Shown: positions 27,097 through 36,438 of the stretch, in pieces
How positions within the stretch are numbered: the stretch's first letter is position 1
Layout: the number at the start of each line of letters is the position of its first letter
From: Corynebacterium lactis
GTDB lineage: Bacteria; Actinomycetota; Actinomycetes; Mycobacteriales; Mycobacteriaceae
Length of the DNA stretch: 64,000 bases
Assembly (NCBI RefSeq): GCF_900519355.1
Contig: NZ_ULHE01000001.1
Location: 620,001-684,000, forward strand
Direction of reading: 5' to 3'
Notes under the pieces: generated by a model
The model's input: only the letters and a program-made list of their open reading frames with translations
Told to the model about the DNA's origin: nothing
Database searches by the model: none
Program-made: the position numbers and the translations under genes

Positions 27097-27112
27097 TGTG
27101 ACCTAGGTCGCA
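27097..27112. promoter_or_regulatory. Probable GlxR (CRP-type) binding site between hyuA and pucR
   Basis: TGTGACCTAGGTCGCA matches the corynebacterial GlxR consensus TGTGA-NN-TA-NN-TCACA at all fixed positions but one, and its core GACCTAGGTC is a perfect palindrome. Its place in the divergent promoter region suggests cAMP-dependent control of hyuAB, of the regulator, or of both. A second smaller palindrome CAACGTTG lies near 27070. Confidence 0.6.
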
Positions 27113-27220
27113 ATGGTGGAAATGACAGAAAAGGCGGAAATAATTGTGAATTGGTACAAACCGGGACGTCAGAACCGGTAAATTTTTCTCCAAGAAACTT
27201 TGCCCATCGAAAGGTTCTGT

Positions 27221-28705
27221 GTGTTTCACGTCCAGGATCTGCTCCTCGCCGAGCCCCTCCTTCGAGCCGTCGACGGCCTCCCCGAGGCGCGGGCGGAGGG
27301 GCTCTGCCGCCCCGGGGACGGCGACCCCGCTGGATGGCTCGTCCTTCTCGATCTCACCGAGCTTTCGCGCTCACCGCTTGCCGACGGAGACACGTCCTCG
27401 GTGGCTGATCTCCTGCGCACCTGCCGCGGGGCAGCTGCGCTGCTGTGCCGGTGCGACAGCGTGCCCCAGTCGCTTCGGAGCGAGGCGGTGCGCGCCCGAC
27501 TGCCGATCATTCACGTCCCGCCCACGGTCACTCCGATGCGTCTAATTACCCTGGTCCACGAGCTCTCTGCCGACAGGGGACAGTCGAGGGCCTGGCGTAG
27601 GCTGAGCGCGCTGGGGACTCTCGCGGAGGCGCTGGGGAGCAAGGCTCCCGAGCAGTCGCTGCTGACGAAGTACTGGGAAACCACAAAAAACGTCGGCGTC
27701 GTCCTGTCCCAGGACGGTGAGATCGTCGCCAGCGTCGGCGAGCTGCCGGTGCGCACGATCGAGCGGACCGTCCGCGGGGAGGATCCGGTCGCGCGCGAGT
27801 TTCATGTCGGACGGTGGCTGCTCAGCGCCTTTCCCATCGAACCCGAGCCCGCGTCGTGGAGCACCGGGGCCGGTCTGTGGCTGGTTGTGGGCAAGAGGTC
27901 CTCGTCGGGTGTCGGCCACGTCAGTAGGTCGGCGCCGGTCGCATCGGCTCTGATGCAATTGCTCGGGGTCGCAGCTCGCTCAAGGAGGCAGCACTCCCGG
28001 GCCGAACAGCTCCGCGACTCCCGAGTGGTCTCCGAGCTAGTCTTCGGCGGCCCCGACCCGGAGCGCCTGGAACTGCAGCTGCACGCCCGAGGCTTTCCAA
28101 AGGACCTCGCCTATCGAGTCGTTGTCGCGGGCCGCGGGATCGTCCCCACGGACCCCGGAGTGGCGGTGGAGGCCGTCGAGTTGGCGGCGGGGCACAATGT
28201 TCCCGTCATCGTCTCCACTCTCGAGCGCGCCATCGTTATGATCACGGCCGACCCCGGCGCCAGCATCCTCGACCAGATTCTCGCCACCTTGCCCTCACCC
28301 GTGGGGGTTTCCGACCTCGGCGCCACCGTGGCGGCCGGTCCCGCTCTCTACCGCCAGGCGCGCGTCGCCAGAGCCTCCGCCTCGCTTGCCGACGAAACCT
28401 CCGGGTCGTCCGGCTGGGCCCACTTCACGCGGTGTCGACCACTGCCGCAGGCGGTCGGCCGCTTGGACACGGCTGCGCTGCAGGCGGTGGCCAAGCCCGT
28501 CGACGACCGGCTGGAACAGACCTCCGGTGGTGCGGAGTTTGGCGGCGCGCTGGTGGAAGAGGGCTTCGACGTCCGCGCCGTCGCTAAGCGGATACACGTA
28601 CACCCCAACACCGTGCGCAACCGCGTTGCGGCGTTGCTCGGTGATGGGGTGTTGGAGAGGTCTGACCTCGAGCTCTGGTACTTCGCTCGCGAGGCGATGT
28701 GCTAG
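27221..28705 (+). CDS. PucR-family transcriptional regulator, 494 aa
   Basis: PucR regulators have an N-terminal ligand-binding domain, a GGDEF-like central region and a C-terminal helix-turn-helix. Here VFHVQDLLLAEPLL opens the N-terminal domain and the C-terminus reads VHPNTVRNRVAALLGDGV, the typical PucR helix-turn-helix. PucR proteins usually control purine, hydantoin or amino-acid degradation operons next to them, so it probably regulates hyuAB. GTG 27221 was chosen because AAAGG lies about 6 bases upstream; TTG 27200 is less likely. Confidence 0.85.
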   Translation: MFHVQDLLLAEPLLRAVDGLPEARAEGLCRPGDGDPAGWLVLLDLTELSRSPLADGDTSSVADLLRTCRGAAALLCRCDSVPQSLRSEAVRARLPIIHVPPTVTPMRLITLVHELSADRGQSRAWRRLSALGTLAEALGSKAPEQSLLTKYWETTKNVGVVLSQDGEIVASVGELPVRTIERTVRGEDPVAREFHVGRWLLSAFPIEPEPASWSTGAGLWLVVGKRSSSGVGHVSRSAPVASALMQLLGVAARSRRQHSRAEQLRDSRVVSELVFGGPDPERLELQLHARGFPKDLAYRVVVAGRGIVPTDPGVAVEAVELAAGHNVPVIVSTLERAIVMITADPGASILDQILATLPSPVGVSDLGATVAAGPALYRQARVARASASLADETSGSSGWAHFTRCRPLPQAVGRLDTAALQAVAKPVDDRLEQTSGGAEFGGALVEEGFDVRAVAKRIHVHPNTVRNRVAALLGDGVLERSDLELWYFAREAMC

Positions 28706-28736
28706 CGCACCAGGGCCGGAGGAAAAGTTGTGGGGG

Positions 28737-29705
28737 CTAGTTAGCGTGGAGTTCGGCGCTTAGCTGAACCTTCTCGGCAGCCCACGGGACGACCTCGACG
28801 GCGCCGGACAGCGAGTTGCGGCGGAAGAGCATATTCGAGCCGCCGGAGAGCTCCTTGGCCTTCAGAGTCTTGGTGACGCCGTCCAGGAGGACCTGGCACT
28901 TGGTGCCGGCGGTGACGTAGAGGCCAGCCTCGAGGACGCAGTCGTCGCCGAGGGAGATGCCGAGGCCCGCGTTGGCGCCCAGCAGGCAGCGCTTGCCCAC
29001 GGAAATAACTTCCTTGCCGCCTCCGGAGAGGGTGCCCATGATGGAGGCGCCGCCGCCGATGTCGGAGCCATCGTCGACGATAACGCCCTGCGAGATGCGG
29101 CCCTCGACCATGGAGTTGCCCAGGGTGCCGGCGTTGAAGTTGACGAAGCCCTCGTGCATGACGGTGGTGCCCTCCGCGAGGTGGGCGCCGAGGCGAACGC
29201 GGTCGGCGTCGCCGATACGCACGCCGGTCGGGGTGACGTAGTCGACCATGCGCGGGAACTTATCGATGGAGTAGACGGTCACCTGGCCACGGCGGGAGAG
29301 CTTCGCGCGGGTGACCTCGAAGCCCTCGACGGCGCAGGGGCCGAAGTTTGTCCACACTACGTTCGACAGCAGGCCGAAGACGCCCTCCAGGCTAATGCTG
29401 TTCGGAACCACCAGGCGGTGGGAGAGCAGGTGCAGGCGCAGGTAAGCGTCGATGGCGTCGACCGGCGCGTCGTCAAGCGAGGAGATGGTGGCGGTAACGA
29501 TGCGGCGCGTGGTTCCGCGGTCGGCGTCCGCGACCGCGAGGTCGGCGAGGTAATCCAGGTCGGCGGGAAGGCTCGAGGCTTCGATGGCGCCGGTGGAGGT
29601 CTGGGTGGTGCCCGCCTCGGTAAGTTCGGGGGCGGGGAACCAGACGTCCAGGATGGTGTCGTTGTGGAAAGTGGCAAGGCCGGTAGCTTGTGCTCCAAAA
29701 TTCAT
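28737..29705 (-). CDS. dapD: Tetrahydrodipicolinate N-succinyltransferase, 322 aa
   Basis: DapD transfers succinyl from succinyl-CoA to tetrahydrodipicolinate in lysine/diaminopimelate synthesis. The N-terminal helical domain is followed by a left-handed beta-helix with hexapeptide repeats ([18 protein letters not shown], then [13 protein letters not shown]). [17 protein letters not shown] is the conserved C-terminal region. ATG 29703-29705 begins [12 protein letters not shown], the family start; an in-frame extension upstream has no signal. A second, divergent copy lies at 31321-32259 with aroP between them. Confidence 0.93.
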   Translation of the reverse strand: MNFGAQATGLATFHNDTILDVWFPAPELTEAGTTQTSTGAIEASSLPADLDYLADLAVADADRGTTRRIVTATISSLDDAPVDAIDAYLRLHLLSHRLVVPNSISLEGVFGLLSNVVWTNFGPCAVEGFEVTRAKLSRRGQVTVYSIDKFPRMVDYVTPTGVRIGDADRVRLGAHLAEGTTVMHEGFVNFNAGTLGNSMVEGRISQGVIVDDGSDIGGGASIMGTLSGGGKEVISVGKRCLLGANAGLGISLGDDCVLEAGLYVTAGTKCQVLLDGVTKTLKAKELSGGSNMLFRRNSLSGAVEVVPWAAEKVQLSAELHAN

Positions 29706-29778
29706 GGAACCCAGGCTACCGGCCTTTATCTGCACGGGGAAACTTTACCCGTGTAACGGGTGGGGTGGTGGCGGAGAA

Positions 29779-31200
29779 CTAGGCCTCTCCGTCCGTCACC
29801 GCGACGGCCTCGCGGGCTGCGGCGCGGCCCTTCTTGGTCAGGGCGGCGACGATGGCGAGGAAGGCGGTCACGCACAGCACTGCCACGACCTGCTGGCGAG
29901 CGCTTTCGTCGGTCAGCATGATGATGCCCAGTCCGAGGATGAAGACAACGGCGACCCACGACAAGACGGGGTAGCCCCACATACGCACCGAGAGTTCGCC
30001 GTTGGCTTCCATCTGCGGGCGCAGCTTGATCTCGGACAGTGCGATGACCAGCCAGATCACCAGCAGGCAGCCGCCGACGGCGTTGAGCAGGAAGATCAGG
30101 ACGCTGGAGCCGTCGAAGACGACCTGGAGGCCGACGGAGATGAACGCGAAGACCATCGACATGATGACGGCGCGGTTCGGGACGGCATTGGAGTTGGTCA
30201 GCGCGAAGAAACGCGGAGCTTCGCCGCGGGTGGACATCGAGTACACCAGGCGGGAGGACGCGTAAATCTGTGCGTTAAACGCGGACAGCAGGGCCAGGAC
30301 GATGATGGCTTCCATGAAGCCGACGACGCCCGGGATGTTGGCCTGCTGCAGCACCAGGGTGAACGGCGACTGCGCGGCGCTGTCGGCGCCGTCGATCTGC
30401 GCGTAGGGCAGCAGCAGGATGATGACCATGACGCAGCCCAGGTAGAACACGGAGATGCGGAAGATGACGGAGCGGACTGCCGCGGCGATGGAGCGACGCG
30501 GGTCGTCGGCCTCCGCGGCAGCGATGGTGACGATCTCGATACCGCCGAAGGCGAAGGCCACGGCCAGCAGTCCGGCGGCGATGCCGGAGGTGCCGTTCGG
30601 CAGGAACCCGGACTCGGCGATGTGGGTGGAGCCCACGAACGTGGTTCCCGGAAGCAGCCCGAAGAAGATCAGCACGCCGATGACCAGGAATGCGATGATG
30701 ACGGCGACCTTGATGAAGGCGAACCAGAACTCGAACTCTCCGAAGCCGCGCACCTGCGCCAGGTTGACGACGGCGAAGAACACGACACAGACAAGGCCAG
30801 GAATCCAACCGGGGACGCCGAACCAGGCGCCCATGATGGCGCCCGCGCCAGTGATTTCGGCGCCGAGCACCATAATCAGCATGAACCAGTACAGCCAGCC
30901 GAGGACGAAACCTGCGGAGGACCCGAAGGCCATCTCGGCGTAGGTGGAAAACGAGCCCGATGCCGGGCGCGCTGCGGACATCTCGCCGAGCATCTGCATG
31001 ACGAGGACGACGATGAAGCCGGCAATAACGTAGGAGATGAGGACGCCGGGGCCCGCGGCCTTAATTCCGACGCCGGTGCCAAGGAAGAGGCCGGCGCCGA
31101 TGGCGGAGCCGAGTCCCATCATGGTCAGGTGGCGGACTTGAAGCCCCCTGCCCAGCTTGGTGGCCTCTCCGGTGGTGGAGGTCTGTTGCGATTCGGTCAT
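29779..31200 (-). CDS. aroP: Amino-acid permease, AroP type, 473 aa
   Basis: An APC-superfamily importer with twelve hydrophobic segments. The family N-terminus (LQVRHLTMMGLGSAIGAGLFLGTG) and the segment-6 region GGIEIVTIAAAEADDPRR are clear. In Corynebacterium glutamicum the aromatic amino-acid importer aroP lies beside dapE, so AroP is the likely assignment, but substrate specificity cannot be read directly. ATG 31198-31200 begins MTESQQTST; an in-frame extension of 20 residues is not favoured. It lies between dapD and dapD2 on the same strand. Confidence 0.87.
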   Translation of the reverse strand: MTESQQTSTTGEATKLGRGLQVRHLTMMGLGSAIGAGLFLGTGVGIKAAGPGVLISYVIAGFIVVLVMQMLGEMSAARPASGSFSTYAEMAFGSSAGFVLGWLYWFMLIMVLGAEITGAGAIMGAWFGVPGWIPGLVCVVFFAVVNLAQVRGFGEFEFWFAFIKVAVIIAFLVIGVLIFFGLLPGTTFVGSTHIAESGFLPNGTSGIAAGLLAVAFAFGGIEIVTIAAAEADDPRRSIAAAVRSVIFRISVFYLGCVMVIILLLPYAQIDGADSAAQSPFTLVLQQANIPGVVGFMEAIIVLALLSAFNAQIYASSRLVYSMSTRGEAPRFFALTNSNAVPNRAVIMSMVFAFISVGLQVVFDGSSVLIFLLNAVGGCLLVIWLVIALSEIKLRPQMEANGELSVRMWGYPVLSWVAVVFILGLGIIMLTDESARQQVVAVLCVTAFLAIVAALTKKGRAAAREAVAVTDGEA

Positions 31201-31289
31201 GGCGAAAACTCTACCTGGCCATAACCAGGGGAGATAACCGCAAGCTGAGATTACCCCCACTAACCTACAAGCAATTTCTTAGGTTGTGG

Positions 31290-31320
31290 GGCACGCTGGG
31301 GAATCACCCCAAAGCGTGCC
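31290..31320 (-). terminator. Strong hairpin after dapD2
   Basis: GGCACGC (31290-31296) pairs with GCGTGCC (31314-31320), with an inner GGGG/CCCC stem. It lies directly after the dapD2 stop and before aroP. On the minus strand no T-run follows, so it may be a weak terminator. Confidence 0.5.
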
Positions 31321-32259
31321 TTATTCCTGGCCGGGCACTTCGGTGCGCCGCATGCACACCGCGGAGTGGTCAGGGTGGTGGTAAAAGTGCATCTGGTCCC
31401 GGCCCGAGATCTCCCACGCCTGGATACGTCGGTTCTCGGCGGGGATATCGATGGGGGTGTTCTTCGCGATGATGATGGTCTTGTCGATGATGCAGTCGTT
31501 GCCCAGGTTCACTCCAACGGTGCCCGCGGCAATGTCGATGTGGCAGCGCTCGCCGATGGTGACGGGCAGCCGGTTGCCCGCCTCGTCGTGAGCCGCGGAA
31601 ATGGAGCTGGACAGCCCGATCTTGGTGTGAGCCCCAATGACGACGCCCGAGGACAGTCGCCCCTCGATCTTGCAGGGGCCCAGCGACCCGGAGTTTAAGG
31701 AGACGAACCCCTCGCGCAGCACCGAGGTGCCCGGAGCGAGGTAGGCGCCCAGGCGCACGCGCTCGGCCTCGGCGATGCGCACGCCGCTGGGCAGCACGTA
31801 GTCGACCATGCGGGGCATGCGGTCGATCGCGTACACGTGAATCAGGCCGCGAACGCGCAGGTGGGTGCGGATCTGCTCGAAGTTGTCCGGCAGGCACGGG
31901 CCCTTGTTGGTCCACGCGACGACATTGAGCAGCTCGTAGAGCCCCACCGTGTTAATCGTGTGCGGCTTGACCAGGCGGTGGGAGAGCAGGTGAAGGCGCA
32001 GGTAGGCGTCGTGCGCGTCAATCGGGGGCTTGGACAGGTCCTCGATGGTGGTACGCACAGCGACCTGCTCGACCCTGCGGTCCTCATCCAGAATGACCTG
32101 GCGCAGGAGCTGCGGGGTCAAGTCCTGTGCTCCGAGACGGCGGGTTCCGGTCTCAGTGACCTCTTCGCTCAGAACCGGTGCCGGATACCAAGTATCAAGA
32201 ACCGTAGCGTCCATTGCGATATTGGCGATTCCCGTAGCAACAGCACCAGATGTAATCAT
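31321..32259 (-). CDS. dapD2: DapD paralogue (putative tetrahydrodipicolinate N-succinyltransferase), 312 aa
   Basis: Clearly related to DapD over its full length: [35 protein letters not shown] and GTSVLREGFVSLNSGSLGPCKIEGR align with the neighbouring dapD. It differs at the C-terminus, where the DapD ending ([16 protein letters not shown]) is replaced by WEISGRDQMHFYHHPDHSAVCMRR. A second dapD-like gene next to aroP/dapE is known in corynebacteria; whether it has the same activity is open. ATG 32257-32259 is used though its ribosome site is poor. Confidence 0.85.
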   Translation of the reverse strand: MITSGAVATGIANIAMDATVLDTWYPAPVLSEEVTETGTRRLGAQDLTPQLLRQVILDEDRRVEQVAVRTTIEDLSKPPIDAHDAYLRLHLLSHRLVKPHTINTVGLYELLNVVAWTNKGPCLPDNFEQIRTHLRVRGLIHVYAIDRMPRMVDYVLPSGVRIAEAERVRLGAYLAPGTSVLREGFVSLNSGSLGPCKIEGRLSSGVVIGAHTKIGLSSSISAAHDEAGNRLPVTIGERCHIDIAAGTVGVNLGNDCIIDKTIIIAKNTPIDIPAENRRIQAWEISGRDQMHFYHHPDHSAVCMRRTEVPGQE

Positions 32260-32310
32260 GATTCTTAATATTACTTGGTCGTGTCAGATTTTCGCGAAAG
32301 GTAACGCCGT

Positions 32311-32928
32311 ATGGAACAGGCAATGGCGCAAGGTAGCAAAGCCGTCGAGATTGGCAGGCTAAAGCCGTGGCTTCTGGGGTGGGTGATTGGCTCTCTTGGC
32401 GTCGCGCTGCTGGGCTTCGCCCTGGACGTGAACGCCGTCTTCCTCGTCGGTTTCGTCCTGCTGTGCCTGTGGGTAGTGGTCGCCGCGGCGGCCATGGGGT
32501 ACGTCCTGCCTCCGCGCGCAATGCCGATTGGCCTCGTTGGGGTTGTCGTCTTCGGCGGGGTCGCCTTCCTCGCGACCAGCTTCGTACTCGCGGCCCTCTC
32601 CGGCGCAGTCGCCGTGGGCCTGGCCGTCGGCGTGGCCTCACGCGCCGTGATGGAGCGCCGCGCCCGCCGCCAGGAGTCACGCCTCGACGCCCTGCCGCTC
32701 TGGGAACGCGACGAGCTGGGGGAAGTCGCCCGTACCCTCCGCCCCGCTTACCGACGGCGCGACGACGTGGCGGAGCCGGCATTGCCGCATCCGACAGCGA
32801 AGATGGTCGCGGCTCTCGCCAAGCCCCTGGCGGGCTCGACCGTCATTGTCAGCACGAATGATCGACGTCCTGTGCTTGCTGTCTACGGTTCCCGGGTTGC
32901 CGTCGTCTACGCCCCGGCGCGGGTGTGA
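32311..32928 (+). CDS. Membrane protein with cytoplasmic tail, 205 aa
   Basis: Three or four hydrophobic segments lie between residues 18 and 112, followed by a basic linker (RRARRQESRLD) and a C-terminal cytoplasmic domain that ends [13 protein letters not shown]. No family is recognised. AAAGG lies about 9 bases before the ATG. The stop codon overlaps the start of the next small gene, which in turn overlaps dapE, so the three are translationally coupled. Similar membrane proteins precede dapE in corynebacteria. Confidence 0.7.
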   Translation: MEQAMAQGSKAVEIGRLKPWLLGWVIGSLGVALLGFALDVNAVFLVGFVLLCLWVVVAAAAMGYVLPPRAMPIGLVGVVVFGGVAFLATSFVLAALSGAVAVGLAVGVASRAVMERRARRQESRLDALPLWERDELGEVARTLRPAYRRRDDVAEPALPHPTAKMVAALAKPLAGSTVIVSTNDRRPVLAVYGSRVAVVYAPARV

Positions 32929-33218
32929 CCGGGGCCGTAGAGGGGGCGTCGGCACGCGGGGACGTCGCCCCGGAGGAAATCCTGGCGCAGGCGCTGCCCG
33001 AGGGGGCGAAGGTGCGCGTGTTTGAACTGGCCGAGGGGCTGGACGCGGCGGCGCCGGGGCGGACCGCGATCACCCTGACCGAGCCGCACGACCTGGCGTC
33101 CTTCCTCGGCGGCGGCGCCCCGGCGAACGGGGACGCGCTCCACGGTCGGGCCGCGCACCTTCATCACAAGATCCTGGTTTCGCTCGCGCACAATGGTTTG
33201 TACGCTGGTTCGATGTGA
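32925..33218 (+). CDS. Small hypothetical protein coupled to dapE, 97 aa
   Basis: GTG 32925 overlaps the previous stop (GTGTGA) and its own stop overlaps the dapE start (ATGTGAG), a pattern of coupled genes. The sequence is Ala/Gly-rich and acidic in the first half, with [14 protein letters not shown] in the middle and ending [18 protein letters not shown]. No family is known to me. It could also be an over-called open frame, since no ribosome site is visible. Confidence 0.5.
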   Translation: MTGAVEGASARGDVAPEEILAQALPEGAKVRVFELAEGLDAAAPGRTAITLTEPHDLASFLGGGAPANGDALHGRAAHLHHKILVSLAHNGLYAGSM

Positions 33219-34350
33219 GCACCTTCCTAGACCTTTCATCAGATCCCATTGACTTGACGGCCGCCCTGGTCGATATCGAATCGGTCTCCCACAACGAGGA
33301 GGCCATCGCCGATGCGGTGGAGGCGGCGCTGCGCGAGGTGGCCGAGGCGACCCGAGCATTGAGGTGCTGCGCATCGACAACAACGTCGTCGCGCGGACCC
33401 ACCGGGGCCTGCCTCAGCGGGTGATCCTGGCGGGCCACCTGGATACGGTGCCGACGGCGGACAACGTGCCCTCGCGGCGCATTGTCAACGATCGGGGAGA
33501 GGACACCCTCTTCGGCTGCGGCACCGTGGATATGAAGAGCGGCGACGCGGTGTACTTGCACGCATTCGCGACGCTCGCGGCGAGCGAGGAGCTGCAGCGG
33601 GATATCACGCTGATTATGTACGAATGCGAGGAGGTCGCCTCCGAGTACAACGGGCTGCGCCACCTTGCGGAGTCCCACCCGGAGCTGCTCTCAGGCGACG
33701 TGGCGCTGCTGGGGGAGCCCAGCGACAACGTCATTGAGGCCGGCTGCCAGGGCTCGATCCGCCTGCGGCTGACCGCCCACGGGACCCGCGCGCACTCGGC
33801 CCGCGGCTGGCTCGGCGATAACGCGGCGCACAAGCTGGCCCCGATCCTGTCCAGTGTGGCCACCTACGAGGCCGCGAAGGTCGACATTGACGGCCTGGAG
33901 TACCGCGAGGGGCTCAACGTCGTCCACCTGGAGTCGGGGGTTGCCACCAACACGCTGCCGGACAAGGCAGTGATGAAGGTCAACTTCCGCTTCGCCCCCA
34001 ACCGCAGCGCCGAAGACGCCATGGCGCACTTCCGCGAGGTGCTCGGACTGGACGACTACGCCGAGGCGGACCTCACCGTCGACGTCGAGGACGTCAGCCC
34101 CGGTGCGCTCCCGGGACTTCACGCTGCCGCGGCGAAGGAGCTGGTCGAGGTCGCGGGCGGCGTCGTCAAGCCGAAGTTCGGGTGGACGGACGTGGCGCGC
34201 TTTTCGGCGCTGGGTATCCCGGCCGTGAACTTCGGCCCTGGCGACCCGGCCTACTGCCACAAGGTCGACGAGCAGATCCCGGTGGCCTGCATCAGCGCCC
34301 TGTGGGAGGACCTGCGGCGCTACCTGACGGCGAAGCCCTCCGAGGCGTAG
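33215..34350 (+). CDS. dapE: Succinyl-diaminopimelate desuccinylase, frame broken by a one-base deletion
   Basis: DapE is a dizinc amidohydrolase that releases LL-diaminopimelate for lysine and peptidoglycan synthesis. Metal and catalytic motifs: [29 protein letters not shown] and the final [17 protein letters not shown]. The N-terminal frame from GTG 33215 reads [12 protein letters not shown] to ALREVAEA and is lost at 33349; adding one G gives [19 protein letters not shown] in one frame with the rest. Corrected length is about 378 residues. DapE is normally essential, so a sequencing error is the best explanation. The start overlaps the upstream small gene. Confidence 0.9.
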
Positions 34351-34389
34351 CCGCTGCGCGCCGGGCGGGTTTCGCCTACATTTGAGGGT

Positions 34390-35166
34390 ATGAAACCAGT
34401 ACGCACCCCGTCTCCCTCCAAGCAGCGCGCGCTGCGCGGCCCTATCGCGACCCGCCACGAGGGCCATCCCGAGGGGTCGACGACGGACCGGCGTCTGCTC
34501 GACCCAAACCAGAACACCGACTGGCTGCACACCGACACCTGGCGCGTGCTGCGAATCCAGTCCGAGTTTGTGGACGGCTTCGGCGCGCTGGCCGAGATCC
34601 CGCCGGCCGTGACCGTGTTCGGCTCGGCGCGCATTCCGGAGGATCACCCTTACTATCAGTTGGGCTTCGAGCTGGGGCAGGCGCTGGCAAAGGCGGGCTA
34701 CGCGACCATCACAGGCGGTGGCCCGGGCCTGATGGAGTCGGCGAACCGGGGCAGCTTCGACGCCGACGGACTGTCTATCGGCCTGGGCATCGAGCTGCCG
34801 CACGAGCAGCACTTAAACGACTGGGTCGACCTGGGCATGAACTTCCGCTACTTCTTCGTGCGCAAGACCATGTTCCTGAAGTACTCGCAGGCCTTCGTGT
34901 GCCTGCCGGGCGGTTTCGGCACCTTGGATGAGCTCTTCGAGGCCCTCGTGATGGTCCAGACCGGCAAGATCGTGGACTACCCAATCGTGCTGATGGGCAC
35001 CGAGTACTGGTCGGGGCTCATCGACTGGCTGCGGCAGCGCCTGGTCGCCGAGGGGATGATCGAGGAGGCTGATCTGGATATCTTCCTGCTGACCGACTCG
35101 GTCGACGAGGCGATGAAATACATCATCGACGCCCACTGCGAGCTCTTCCCCGACCGCAGCAAGTAG
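34390..35166 (+). CDS. LOG-family protein (TIGR00730 cytokinin-riboside phosphorylase-like), 258 aa
   Basis: LOG proteins cleave nucleoside 5-prime-monophosphates between base and ribose phosphate. The PGGFGTLDE motif is intact at about residue 178, along with TVFGSARI, ITGGGPGLMESANRG and GMNFRYFFVRK. A polar N-terminal extension of about 40 residues precedes the core, as in corynebacterial members. ATG 34390 is the usual start, with a weak ribosome site. It lies between dapE and folP2 as in related genomes. Confidence 0.85.
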   Translation: MKPVRTPSPSKQRALRGPIATRHEGHPEGSTTDRRLLDPNQNTDWLHTDTWRVLRIQSEFVDGFGALAEIPPAVTVFGSARIPEDHPYYQLGFELGQALAKAGYATITGGGPGLMESANRGSFDADGLSIGLGIELPHEQHLNDWVDLGMNFRYFFVRKTMFLKYSQAFVCLPGGFGTLDELFEALVMVQTGKIVDYPIVLMGTEYWSGLIDWLRQRLVAEGMIEEADLDIFLLTDSVDEAMKYIIDAHCELFPDRSK

Positions 35167-35205
35167 GCTGCGCCGCTCAGGCTCCCCGCCAGTAGGCTTG
35201 ACGAC

Positions 35206-36056
35206 GTGCAAAGCTTCTACCAGTCCTCGTCCGTCCCGGTGGTGATGGCGATTGTCAACAGGACCCCCGATTCCTTCTACGACCGCGGAGCTACCGCGGC
35301 GGAGGACGCTGCGCTGGCGCGTGTCGACGACGTCGTTGCCGCGGGAGCGGGAATCGTTGACATCGGCGGCGTCAAGGCGGGGATTGGCGCGGAGGTCACG
35401 GTGGCCGAGGAAATCGACCGCGTGGTGCCGACTATCGCGAAGGTTCGGCAGCGCTACCCGGACCTGCACATCAGCGTGGATACGTGGCGCGCTGAGGTCG
35501 GTGAGGCCGCGGTCGCGGCGGGGGCGAACCTCATCAACGACACCTGGGCCGGGCAGACCCGGAGCTAGTCGAAGTCGCGGGCGCACACGGGGTCGGCTAC
35601 GTCTGCTCCCACACGGGAGGTGCGCTTCCGCGGACGAACCCCATCCGGGTCCGCTACGACGACGTGGTCGACGACGTCATTGCGGAGACCGGGCGGCTCG
35701 CCGAGCGGGCTGTGTCCGTCGGCGTGCCCGAGGACATGGTGCTGATTGATCCGACGCACGACTTTGGCAAGAACACGTTTCACGGGCTGGAACTTCTGCG
35801 CCGGTGCTCCGAGCTGGTGGCGACGGGCTGGCCGGTGCTGATGGCCCTGTCGAATAAGGATTTTGTGGGCGAGACCCTGGACCGTCCGCTTGAGCAGCGG
35901 GTGGCGGGCACCCTCGCGGCAACCGCGCACGCCGCGGCTGCCGGGGTCGCGGTCTTCCGCTCCCACCAGGTCGCCGAGACGGTGGACGTCTGCCGGATGA
36001 CGTTGGCCATCGCGGGGAAGTTTCAGCCGCTTCATCCGGTGAGGGGCCTGGTCTAA
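35206..36056 (+). CDS. folP2: Dihydropteroate synthase homologue FolP2, frame broken by a one-base deletion
   Basis: A DHPS-family TIM-barrel protein. The first frame (start GTG 35206) has VMAIVNRTPDSFYDRG and the pterin-binding region DIGGVKAGIG, and stops after NDTWAGQTRS. One G added to GGG at 35551-35553 gives NDTWAGADPELVEVAGAHG, which continues through SHTGGALPRT, IDPTHDFGKN and ALSNKDF to the stop at 36056; corrected length about 283 residues. In mycobacteria the FolP2 copy lacks measurable DHPS activity and a separate FolP1 makes folate; the same may hold here. The break is probably a sequencing error. Confidence 0.87.
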
Positions 36057-36150
36057 GGGCGCGGCGTGGATGCCCTTATAGATTGAAGCAACCCCATTTC
36101 GCGGAAAAGTCTATGATGGAGGGGAGTAGTCGAGGCGCCGCCCGGAGAGA

Positions 36151-36216
36151 TTTCTGGACCGACAGAGTTTCTGGACCGACAGAGTTTTCTGGAACGACAG
36201 AGTTTTCTGGAACGAC
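36151..36216. repeat. Tandem 17-18-base repeat, four units
   Basis: Units TTTCTGGACCGACAGAG at 36151-36167 and 36168-36184, TTTTCTGGAACGACAGAG at 36185-36202, and a partial copy TTTTCTGGAACGAC at 36203-36216. It lies in the leader of the DUF3117 gene, 54 bases before its start. A possible -10 box TATGAT is at 36112-36117. Confidence 0.8.
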
Positions 36217-36270
36217 GTTGGAGTCGGCTGTATCGCCGATGTCGATATCGTCAAGGATGAAGGAGTTCTA

Positions 36271-36438
36271 ATGGCTGCAATGAAACCGCGCACTGGTGAT
36301 GGCCCGCTGGAGGCGGTTAAGGAAGGCAAGAAGATCGTGATGAGGGTTCCCGCGGACGGCGGTGGACGCCTCGTCGTAGAGCTGACGCCGGAAGAGGCGA
36401 AGGAGCTCGGCGCCGAGCTGACCGCGGTGGTCGAATAG
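36271..36438 (+). CDS. DUF3117 protein, 55 aa
   Basis: The short frame reads MAAMKPRTGDGPLEAVKEG and ends ELGAELTAVVE, a full match to the small actinobacterial DUF3117 family, usually 55-57 residues. AAGGAG lies 6 bases before the ATG. Function is unknown; it is broadly conserved beside folP2 in actinobacteria. A tandem repeat lies just upstream. Confidence 0.9.
   Translation: MAAMKPRTGDGPLEAVKEGKKIVMRVPADGGGRLVVELTPEEAKELGAELTAVVE

Noticed and set aside
29584..31224. A 546-residue open frame on the + strand opposite aroP
   Set aside because: Composition is rich in Gly, Asp and His as expected for a shadow of a membrane-protein gene; aroP has the full permease pattern.
36083..36271. A 62-residue open frame running over the tandem repeat before DUF3117
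   Set aside because: It is built from the repeat (SGPTEFSGTTEFSGTT), has no convincing ribosome site and ends at the DUF3117 start.
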